Positions 1 through 5,734 of a stretch of DNA of 5,945 nucleotides are shown here, one piece after another. The position numbers and the translations under genes were made by a program. The notes beneath the pieces are model-generated. The model worked only from the letters and a program-made list of their open reading frames with translations. It ran no database searches and was not told the origin of the DNA. Numbering within the stretch: the stretch's first letter is position 1; every line of letters begins with the position of its first letter. Location: contig JAHFAC010000126.1 of NCBI GenBank assembly GCA_023250755.1, positions 1 through 5,945 on the forward strand, written 5' to 3'. The DNA comes from Bacteriovoracaceae bacterium (GTDB lineage: Bacteria > Bdellovibrionota > UBA1018).

Positions 1-400
1 GAAATTTGGTAATTCGCTCCTTGTCGCCAGCCGAGAGCCCAGGCAAAGCAGTTGGAATAGGAAAAATAAAAGGGAAGCTCCAAATTTTGTCCAGCAATTG
101 TTTTGGGACAGATATCGGTGAGTTTCCTTTTCCCCCCTCGTTTTTTCCGCTAACACCGAAGAGCGTTTTGAGATTTTGAAAGGCTTTGAGTCTCAGCAGG
201 GAAAGCTTAAATCCGCTCTTTGCCAGATAGTGGGCTTTCAGCTGGTCAAGCGAGTCATATGCCATTCGTTGATTGACTTGGGCGATATAAGTGAATTCAG
301 TGACTAAAACGGAGAGCACTGTCATTGCCGCGATGACCATAAAGAGTGCAATCCCACTTTCATGAGTGGGTTTTGACTTAGGTGCTTGGGTCAAGTCCAT
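1..400 (-). CDS. gspK: GspK, T2SS minor pseudopilin (tip subunit), 5' part; runs off left edge
   Basis: The frame is open from ATG at 400-398 to the window edge, giving 133 residues. It has a 16-residue basic/polar leader ending ...HESG, then a class III (prepilin peptidase) junction G16|I17 and a hydrophobic helix at about residues 17-40. Residue +5 of the mature protein is Met21 (IALFM), not Glu; lack of the otherwise invariant Glu5 is a known family trait of GspK. The helix continues into an amphipathic stretch, with the GspK-like segment AHYLAKSGFKLSLLRL at residues 56-71. The start overlaps the end of gspJ by 23 bases. A GGAG at 411-414 lies 10 bases upstream of the ATG. GspK is known to cap the pseudopilus tip together with GspI and GspJ in the periplasm. 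About 130 residues are seen against the usual 300 or more, so most of the globular domain lies outside. The assignment rests on the N-terminal motif plus position after gspJ. Confidence 0.9.
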   Translation of the reverse strand, partial: MDLTQAPKSKPTHESGIALFMVIAAMTVLSVLVTEFTYIAQVNQRMAYDSLDQLKAHYLAKSGFKLSLLRLKAFQNLKTLFGVSGKNEGGKGNSPISVPKQLLDKIWSFPFIFPIPTALPGLSAGDKERITKF

Positions 401-1187
401 GAAGTGGGATCTCCGGCCTAAAGTGGTAAATGCCTTCAAATTGAAGTCGTGAGGGGCCTTTGACTTCAACAGTGATTTCTATTCGATCGGGGTAGATGTT
501 TTTAAATTCCTCCTTGTCGCTGTCCCAGCTGTTGAGCCACTGGTCTTTTGCTTTATTATAGTACCGGTACTTAAGTTTAGTGATCCCGTGCAGCAGGGGA
601 TAAACGGTGGGGTTAAGATCTTTGGATTCGTCTTCATCGAAGGCACGGGTGGATTCATTTTTTACCAGGAGGCTAGTGCCTCGAAGTTCGGGTGCATCTG
701 AATTGTCTTTTTCCGCTTGAAGTTCATAGGTGATCTTTGCAAATTCGGACTCTGGGCTGTCCTTGTAAACACGGATATGGGAGAGCGAAATAAAGGTGAG
801 CTTGGTTTCAGTTCCCACAAAATGTGAGGGACGGATCCCGGTTTTATCAATTGCAGGAGACCAGAAGGGGGTGCTCTGGCCCGCATCGGTTGCCAGGACG
901 TCCTCCATCTCCTTTGTTTCGGCTGGTGTGGGATTATCTTTTTGTGGGGGTGCAGCTAGAGTGGGTGAATAGAGCATGGCGATGTCTCGCTCTAGGATTC
1001 CCATCGAGAGGCGGATGGAATTATAAAAATCGCCCTCATGCATCAGAATATCGCGAAGGCGATAGGTTTCGGTGGTGGCCTGGTAAATGCCCAAGCTAAT
1101 GACGACCAAAAGAACGATCGAAATTAAAACTTCAAGTAGTGTGAAGCCTTGCCCGGCTTCATTTTTACTCTGAAAGTTCAAATTCAT
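378..1187 (-). CDS. gspJ: GspJ, T2SS minor pseudopilin
   Basis: This encodes 269 residues from ATG at 1187-1185 to TAA at 380-378. The frame is open further upstream, but this start places a 14-residue leader before the prepilin cleavage site G14|F15 and the motif FTLLE with Glu19 at +5, as pseudopilins need. The transmembrane/assembly helix covers about residues 15-38. ILERDIAML (residues 64-72) matches the conserved LERD region, and the C-terminal GITKLKYRYYN...W...W pattern (201-221) followed by a PDRIEITVEVKG strand is typical of GspJ. Residues 79-110 form a Pro/Ala/Asp-rich loop, and the protein is somewhat longer than enterobacterial GspJ (about 200). It overlaps gspI by 23 bases and gspK by 23 bases. 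Its own ribosome site is weak (GGTGG at 1197-1201, 9 bases away). In the family, GspJ forms the quasihelical tip with GspI and GspK in the periplasm. Confidence 0.93.
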   Translation of the reverse strand: MNLNFQSKNEAGQGFTLLEVLISIVLLVVISLGIYQATTETYRLRDILMHEGDFYNSIRLSMGILERDIAMLYSPTLAAPPQKDNPTPAETKEMEDVLATDAGQSTPFWSPAIDKTGIRPSHFVGTETKLTFISLSHIRVYKDSPESEFAKITYELQAEKDNSDAPELRGTSLLVKNESTRAFDEDESKDLNPTVYPLLHGITKLKYRYYNKAKDQWLNSWDSDKEEFKNIYPDRIEITVEVKGPSRLQFEGIYHFRPEIPLHGLDPST

Positions 1188-1680
1188 GATTAAGGTCCAC
1201 CCAATAAGTTGAAAGTGAAAAATTTTGCTCGCCGGTTCCTTTCTTCCAGGTAATGGTGACAGAGACTTCTCGGATTGATTTCGAAAGAAAATTGGTGAGA
1301 AGCTTGGTGAGCTGATCGGTAGAGGAGTCCGAATTATCACCTGATTTGTCTTTATCCGAACCCCCTCCACCACCTACTCCCAAGTTTGGGAATTTCATTT
1401 CTTTTATTTTTCGGGTGATTTTGTAGTCTTGAAAGGGGGCCTGAAGTTGAGTTGTTTCTTCTTTTTTTACCTCATCAAATGTTTTTCCCTCAAAGGCTTG
1501 TTCAGCTTCGATCATGGCTTTTTTTGCAAGCATTCCAACGATATTCATTTGCTTGGCTTTGGCTGAGGTATTTACGCTCGCTGACTCAACCATGAGGATA
1601 GAGGCGAATGCGACAAGCATAATTGCTAAAGCAATCATAGTTTCTAGGAGGGTAAAGCCTGATTCGCTGTTATTTCGCAT
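1165..1680 (-). CDS. gspI: GspI, T2SS minor pseudopilin
   Basis: This encodes 171 residues from ATG at 1680-1678 to TAA at 1167-1165. Earlier in-frame starts exist (ATG at 1701, TTG at 1710), but only the 1680 start follows an AGGAGG/GAGAGG ribosome site and leaves a short 8-residue leader, MRNNSESG, before the cleavage site G8|F9. FTLLE puts Glu13 at +5. The hydrophobic helix spans about 9-30. A conserved region QMNIVGMLAKKAMIEAE (44-60) corresponds to the family's Asn-Leu-Glu helix, and REVSVTITWKKG (137-148) with SLSTYWVDL (155-163) matches the C-terminal strands. Residues 101-123 are a Gly/Asp/Ser/Lys insert followed by a predicted helix (124-136), which makes it longer than the usual 120-130 residues. 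The start lies inside gspH (11-base overlap) and the end overlaps gspJ by 23 bases. In the family, GspI nucleates the tip complex with GspJ and GspK. Confidence 0.93.
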   Translation of the reverse strand: MRNNSESGFTLLETMIALAIMLVAFASILMVESASVNTSAKAKQMNIVGMLAKKAMIEAEQAFEGKTFDEVKKEETTQLQAPFQDYKITRKIKEMKFPNLGVGGGGGSDKDKSGDNSDSSTDQLTKLLTNFLSKSIREVSVTITWKKGTGEQNFSLSTYWVDLNHEFELSE

Positions 1681-2281
1681 AGACCTCCTCTCGTTTAACA
1701 TAGCGTTCAAAAAGTTGGGTTCGTCCGATCAAAGGAGCAATGGCTAGGGTAATTTGGTGGCCCGAATTGTCTTTGATATGGATGATGGTTTGCTCGGTCA
1801 GCCCATGTGGGAAGAAGTGAGTATAAACCAAACCGCGGGTGATCGGGTCCTTGCTTTGTTCTGTAATGACGTCTTCGAAGGCGACTCCGCGGGGTAGGGT
1901 AAGTTTTTTTCGGGTAATCGATTTTTCGAGAGAAAACTCAGAAGGAGGTGCCTGCTCGGAAGTTTTCGAAAAACGCTTTCGACGTTCCTCTTTTTCATGG
2001 CTGTCAGTAGTATCGAGGAGAACGGTATTGGGGCCAGATTCCACCCAATAAGTGCCCTCATTGATATCGTATGCGAGGCGATGGACCTTGCCCGTCATTG
2101 CCGTGGAGTTGTAGGTTTCCTTTACCAAGGAGGCCAGTTCACGAGTGGTGGTGTTGAGCGAGAGTTTAAAAAAATTCCCGACACTCGGGAGCGCAAAAAG
2201 CGAGACTAACCCAATCAGGGCGACTACGACCAGTAACTCGATCAGGGTAAAGCCTTTCGTGGCTGCTCGCCAGAGTTTCAT
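1670..2281 (-). CDS. gspH: GspH, T2SS minor pseudopilin
   Basis: This encodes 203 residues from ATG at 2281-2279 to TAA at 1672-1670. It has a short 10-residue leader, MKLWRAATKG, cleavage site G10|F11 and motif FTLIE with Glu15 at +5. The hydrophobic helix covers about 11-33, then an amphipathic region runs to about 62. The globular part resembles the GspH/FimT fold: a strand pair around RLAYDINEGTYWVE (68-81), the FFPHG turn (156-160), and a C-terminal strand ending near PLIGR (183-187). Residues 91-127 are a highly charged, probably disordered Lys/Arg/Glu/Ser insert. Only 6 bases separate it from the gspG stop, without a clear ribosome site, so translation is probably coupled. Its last 11 bases overlap gspI and its 3' end contains gspI's ribosome site. 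In the family, GspH bridges the GspI-J-K tip to the GspG shaft. A generic FimT-type pilin is the alternative, but operon position favours GspH. Confidence 0.92.
   Translation of the reverse strand: MKLWRAATKGFTLIELLVVVALIGLVSLFALPSVGNFFKLSLNTTTRELASLVKETYNSTAMTGKVHRLAYDINEGTYWVESGPNTVLLDTTDSHEKEERRKRFSKTSEQAPPSEFSLEKSITRKKLTLPRGVAFEDVITEQSKDPITRGLVYTHFFPHGLTEQTIIHIKDNSGHQITLAIAPLIGRTQLFERYVKREEVYAK
1684..1692 (-). promoter_or_regulatory. Ribosome binding site of gspI, embedded in the gspH 3' end
   Basis: The minus strand reads GAGAGGAGG. The AGGAGG register is only 3 bases from the ATG at 1680, while the GAGG register (1687-1690) is 6 bases away, a workable distance. It decides the gspI start over the ATG at 1701 and TTG at 1710, and at the same time encodes Arg-Glu-Glu near the end of GspH. 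Confidence 0.7.
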
Positions 2282-2287
2282 GCATTC

Positions 2288-2761
2288 TCACTCTACATCA
2301 TCAGACGAAATGTCTTTGTCCATCGCGTCTCCACCAGGTTTTTTGTCGCTTCCCAGAGAAGTCAGTTTGTACTTGCTCCCGTCGGATTCGTAGAGGAAAT
2401 CACCGTCCCAGCCATCTCTTGGAATGGATTTACCCTTGATATAGCCTTCTGGGTCGTAGTTCTTACATTCTCGGCCACCGGTGGGTTTATGAATCAACGC
2501 ATCGAGTCCTTGCTCGGTGGTGGGATAAAAGCCGCACTCTCTCTTGAAGTCGTCCAAGATCACGCCCAATTGTTTGATTTGGATCTTGGTTGATTGTTGC
2601 TTAGATCTTTCGTATTTGCTCATCAAGTTGCCGGTCACGAAGGTGCCGATCAGCGCGATTAATGCGATGACGATCAGCATTTCGGTCAGGGTAAACCCTT
2701 CATTTTTGAGAGCGGTTCCTTTTAGTTTTTTGAAGAAATTATTTTGCGATATTATTTCCAT
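2288..2761 (-). CDS. gspG: GspG, T2SS major pseudopilin
   Basis: This encodes 157 residues from ATG at 2761-2759 to TGA at 2290-2288. A long basic leader of 22 residues precedes the cleavage site G22|F23; FTLTE gives Glu27 at +5, and the helix runs about 23-46. The T2SSG domain is clear: GFYPTTEQGLDALIHKP (77-93), the IPRDGW motif (113-118), FLYESDG (122-128), and YKLTSLGSDKKPGG (131-144), the family's calcium-binding loop with acidic residues up to D155. Cys76 and Cys99 are the only cysteines and could form a disulfide. The start is fixed by AAGGAG seven bases upstream, the best-spaced strong ribosome site in the window. That fits a protein needed in large excess as the pseudopilus shaft. 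The gene lies 19 bases after gspF and 6 bases before gspH. Identification is secure from the C-terminal motifs, which separate GspG from type IV pilins. Confidence 0.97.
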   Translation of the reverse strand: MEIISQNNFFKKLKGTALKNEGFTLTEMLIVIALIALIGTFVTGNLMSKYERSKQQSTKIQIKQLGVILDDFKRECGFYPTTEQGLDALIHKPTGGRECKNYDPEGYIKGKSIPRDGWDGDFLYESDGSKYKLTSLGSDKKPGGDAMDKDISSDDVE

Positions 2762-2768
2762 TTTTTTT

Positions 2769-2774
2769 CTCCTT
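2769..2774 (-). promoter_or_regulatory. Strong ribosome binding site of gspG
   Basis: On the minus strand this reads AAGGAG, followed by seven A residues and the ATG at 2761. It lies entirely in the 19-base gspF-gspG gap, the longest intergenic gap in the window, in an A-rich and probably unstructured context. It fixes the gspG start and predicts higher translation than for its neighbours. Confidence 0.85.
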
Positions 2775-2780
2775 AAATTT

Positions 2781-4010
2781 TTATCTGCCGGTGTCTACGT
2801 TACTGATCTCCAAAAGAGGGATAAAGATAGATAGCACGATAAAGCCCACTACGGCACCCATTCCAATGATCATAATGGGCTCCAGAAGAGCTGTCATTCC
2901 GTCAATGCGAGAGTTGACTTGCTCCTCGTAGGTTTCGGCCAAGTTTTCAAGCATATCAGGCAGCTCACCTGTTTTCTCACCAATGGCGATCATGTGGATG
3001 ACCATGGGTGGAAATTCACCGCTTCGGCGCAAAGGTTCAGCGATGGATTGGCCCTCGGTGATGTTTTCTCGAGCATCCCTGATCGCCTCGGCAATGGGTA
3101 CGCTGTTGACTAAATTTTTTGCGATGTTCATGGCAGTTAGGATGGGGACACTGCTGCCCAACAGAGTGGCCATGGTATTTGCGAAGCGAGTGACGGCAAT
3201 CATTCGAATTAAGGAGCCCACAAGAGGGAGTTTAAGCTTGAATCCATCCCATTTTGCACGTCCTAGAGGCGTATTGATGTAGCGTCGAAAGGCCTCGTAT
3301 CCGATCAATGCGGCTCCCAAGAACAAAAACCACCAGTGAGTCACTAGATCGCTGACGGAGATCAGAACTTTTGTAGAGGCGGGGACTGGTTTGTGCATAG
3401 AGTCAAAAACTTTGGTTAATTTTGGAATGACAAAGGTAAAAATTGCGATCATTAAAACCATCGCAACACCCATCATCAGTGCGGGATAGGTCATCCCGCT
3501 GATTACTTTACTTCTGAGGCGCATTTGCGCTTCTTTGAGATCTGCAAGTCTGAGCAACACAAGACCTAAATTTCCAGAACTCTCACCTGCTTCAATCATA
3601 TTGATAAAAATTGAGTCAAAGGCTCGCGGATGTTTAGCCATCGCTTTAGCGAGGCTGCTTCCCTCGTTCACGTCCTGACGAACTTGAGAGAGGATGACTT
3701 TAAGCGCGGGTTTTTCAGATTGATCCACCAGTGCTGTCAGCGCTTCTACGATTTGAATATTGGCTTTGATCAGACTGGCAAATTGCCGGGTCATCATGGC
3801 AACGTCGCGTACTGATACTCTGCCACGAAAAAAAGATGAGAGTCCTCGAGGCGCATTGGCTTTTGCGGCCATCTTCTCAACGATTTCGACTACCATGAGG
3901 CCTTGTTTCTTAAGCTTCTGCCTCGCAGCTTTGGAGTTTTCAGCCTCAACCATCCCACGCTGGTTTTTTCCATCTGTTGACACTGCTTTATAGTCAAATA
4001 TCGGTGCCAT
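2781..4010 (-). CDS. gspF: GspF, T2SS inner-membrane platform protein
   Basis: This encodes 409 residues from ATG at 4010-4008 to TAA at 2783-2781, the normal family length (about 400). An N-terminal cytoplasmic region (PIFDYKAVSTDGK..., 3-60) leads into the first T2SSF domain (about 68-191), containing FASLIKANI and AGESSGNLG (141-149). The first membrane segment is about 171-196 and the second about 221-243. A second T2SSF repeat (about 271-394) carries the parallel motifs FANTMATLLGSSVPI (276-290) and GEKTGELP (344-351). A final membrane segment lies near 375-403. GspF is the inner-membrane platform that contacts GspE and GspL and is thought to couple ATP hydrolysis to pseudopilin extraction and assembly. 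It starts 5 bases after the gspE stop with no evident ribosome site, so coupling to gspE translation is inferred. PilC of type IV pili is homologous, but the surrounding gsp genes settle the name. Confidence 0.96.
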   Translation of the reverse strand: MAPIFDYKAVSTDGKNQRGMVEAENSKAARQKLKKQGLMVVEIVEKMAAKANAPRGLSSFFRGRVSVRDVAMMTRQFASLIKANIQIVEALTALVDQSEKPALKVILSQVRQDVNEGSSLAKAMAKHPRAFDSIFINMIEAGESSGNLGLVLLRLADLKEAQMRLRSKVISGMTYPALMMGVAMVLMIAIFTFVIPKLTKVFDSMHKPVPASTKVLISVSDLVTHWWFLFLGAALIGYEAFRRYINTPLGRAKWDGFKLKLPLVGSLIRMIAVTRFANTMATLLGSSVPILTAMNIAKNLVNSVPIAEAIRDARENITEGQSIAEPLRRSGEFPPMVIHMIAIGEKTGELPDMLENLAETYEEQVNSRIDGMTALLEPIMIIGMGAVVGFIVLSIFIPLLEISNVDTGR

Positions 4011-4015
4011 GAGTT

Positions 4016-5734
4016 TTAAATGTCCGCATGCGTCGCGCGCATGAGTTCGTCGACCGTGGTGATTCCTTCTAGGACCTTTCGTACCCCATCTTCACGCAAG
4101 GTGGTCATCCCTGCCTCGACCGCCGCTTTTTTGACAGTCCCGGCATCTGAATTTCTAACAATGAGTGATCGAACCGTGTCATCCACAATCATCAGTTCAT
4201 GAACAACGGTCCGGCCTGAGTAACCGCTTTGAGAGCAAGCTTGACAACCGGTTGCTTTGTAAATTTGAACTCCCGGAGGCAGTTTTTCAAGTGCGAGTTC
4301 ATGCAACTCAAAGTCCGTGGGAGTGTGGGGTTGTTTGCATTTTTGACAAACTTTTCGCATGAGTCGTTGAGCAACAATTCCGAGCATGGAGCTGGCCACT
4401 AAAAATGGCTCAACACCCATATCTATGAGTCGAGTGGCCGCGCTGGCGGCGTCGTTGGTATGAAGGGTGGACAGGACCAGATGACCTGTGAGTGAGGCAT
4501 TGATTGCGATTTCAGCGGTCTCTTTGTCGCGAATTTCGCCCACCATGATGACATCCGGATTTTGGCGCAAAAACGCGCGCAGGGCGCGGGCAAAAGTCAG
4601 TTCGATTTTTGGATTGATCTGGACTTGATTGATCCCATGAATCTGATATTCGATCGGGTCTTCAGCAGTGAGAATGTTGCGTTCAGGGCTGTTGAGTTTG
4701 ACGAGACAAGAAGAAAGGGTCGTTGATTTTCCACTGCCCGTCGGACCCGTGACGAGAATGATCCCATATTTTCTGAAGATCAGCTTCTCGATCATTTTGC
4801 AGCTTTTTTCTGAAAAACCGAGTTGATCCAGCTCAAGCGGGGTGCTGCTTTGCTCGAGAATACGAAGAACGAGCCGTTCGCCGAAGTGAGTAGGGACGGT
4901 AGAGAGCCGGATGTCCACGTCTTTTCCAGCAATTTTTATCTTGATACGACCGTCTTGGGGAAGTCGTTTTTCAGCGATATCCAGAGTGCCCATGACTTTG
5001 ATTCGAGAGGAGATCGCGGCGTGGGCCCGCTTAGGTTGACGGATGATGTCGTAAAGGACCCCATCGATTCGATAGCGAACGACAAACTCTTTTTCAAACG
5101 GCTCAATATGGATATCAGATGCTTTTTCTTTGACCGCTCGGAAGATGAGAGAGTTCACAAATTTAATGACCGGTGCGTCTTCTTCTGTTGCTTCTAAAAT
5201 GTCGATTGGCCCCTCAAGATCGTAAGTCTCCTCATGGAATTCACCTTCGATTTTCTCAAGATTCGGATTAGTTCTTTCGTAAACTCGGTTGATCGCGTCC
5301 TGGATCCTCATGCTAGTGCTGACCACGATCTTAATGGGCTGGCCCGTGAGAACTTGAAGATCATCAGCCAGAGTGTCATTAAAAGGATCAGTTACGGCGA
5401 CTGAGATCACAGGGCCCTTCGGGGTTTCTTCTCTCAGAATGGGGATCACTTCTTTTGTTTTAGCGTAGTTGATCGGAATGTTTTTGACGAGCTGAGGGTC
5501 GATATCGCTCGGTTTTAACTCATCAATGAACGTCATGCCGAGTTGGATGCAGAGCGCTCGCATCAGCTCGTGGGGGAGGATGATATTCCTCCTCACAAGG
5601 ATTTCGCCGAGCATTCCCCCTTCGCTGCTTTGGATTTTGAGTGCTTCATCCAATTGCTCTTGGGTGAGCGACGTGTGCTTAAGGAGGAGTTGCCCCAATT
5701 TTGGGGCGGTTCGAAGGAGATCCGGCGGCGTCAT
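4016..5734 (-). CDS. gspE: GspE, T2SS hexameric assembly ATPase
   Basis: This encodes 572 residues from ATG at 5734-5732 to TAA at 4018-4016. The N-terminus (about 10-150) is an MshEN/T2SSE_N-type region with two tandem 24-residue repeats (12-35 and 41-64). The N2 region starts near 185 with SDIHIEP (206-212). The ATPase core has Walker A GPTGSGKST (330-338, Lys336), the Asp box TAEDPIEY (356-363), Walker B IMVGEIRD (396-403, Glu400) and the His box around GHLVLSTLHTND (417-428). Four cysteines, C463/C466 and C497/C500, form the CxxC...CxxC zinc module of GspE/PilB proteins. All catalytic motifs look intact. It works as a cytoplasmic hexamer, usually tethered by GspL, powering pseudopilus growth through GspF. 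It overlaps the upstream gene by 4 bases (ATGA). At 572 residues it is longer than enterobacterial GspE (about 500), mainly at the N-terminus, resembling MshE/PilB in that part. PilB is the alternative name, rejected on operon context. Confidence 0.97.
   Translation of the reverse strand: MTPPDLLRTAPKLGQLLLKHTSLTQEQLDEALKIQSSEGGMLGEILVRRNIILPHELMRALCIQLGMTFIDELKPSDIDPQLVKNIPINYAKTKEVIPILREETPKGPVISVAVTDPFNDTLADDLQVLTGQPIKIVVSTSMRIQDAINRVYERTNPNLEKIEGEFHEETYDLEGPIDILEATEEDAPVIKFVNSLIFRAVKEKASDIHIEPFEKEFVVRYRIDGVLYDIIRQPKRAHAAISSRIKVMGTLDIAEKRLPQDGRIKIKIAGKDVDIRLSTVPTHFGERLVLRILEQSSTPLELDQLGFSEKSCKMIEKLIFRKYGIILVTGPTGSGKSTTLSSCLVKLNSPERNILTAEDPIEYQIHGINQVQINPKIELTFARALRAFLRQNPDVIMVGEIRDKETAEIAINASLTGHLVLSTLHTNDAASAATRLIDMGVEPFLVASSMLGIVAQRLMRKVCQKCKQPHTPTDFELHELALEKLPPGVQIYKATGCQACSQSGYSGRTVVHELMIVDDTVRSLIVRNSDAGTVKKAAVEAGMTTLREDGVRKVLEGITTVDELMRATHADI
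5692..5707 (-). other. Small hairpin early in the gspE reading frame
   Basis: On the minus strand the sequence GCCCCAAAATTGGGGC can pair six bases, GCCCCA with TGGGGC, around a 4-base AAAT loop. It sits about 28-43 bases into gspE, just beyond the expected ribosome footprint at initiation. It encodes ordinary residues at the start of the N-terminal domain, so it may be chance. It has no U-tract and is not a terminator. Confidence 0.35.

Noticed and set aside
1188..1373. Upstream extension of the gspJ frame (62 more codons)
   Set aside because: It lies inside gspI and would put a long non-leader sequence before the prepilin cleavage site. The ATG at 1187 gives a normal 14-residue leader.
1681..1710. 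Longer gspI with ATG at 1701 or TTG at 1710
   Set aside because: Neither has a ribosome site. The ATG at 1680 follows GAGAGGAGG and gives a typical short leader, although the ATG at 1701 cannot be fully excluded.
1137..2702. Recurring plus-strand motif similar to AGGGTAAAGCCT near 1141, 1648, 2244 and 2688
   Set aside because: These are the codons for the G-F-T-L cleavage motif at the start of each mature pseudopilin, so this is shared protein homology and not a DNA repeat or operator.
2762..2780. A-rich gspF-gspG gap as a terminator or promoter
   Set aside because: There is no hairpin before the A/T run on the transcribed strand, and 19 bases is too short for a full promoter. It is best explained as a ribosome binding region.
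4823..5197. 124-codon open frame on the plus strand
   Set aside because: It lies fully antisense to the conserved GspE N2 and ATPase region, resembles no known protein, and has no ribosome site. It is a shadow of gspE.
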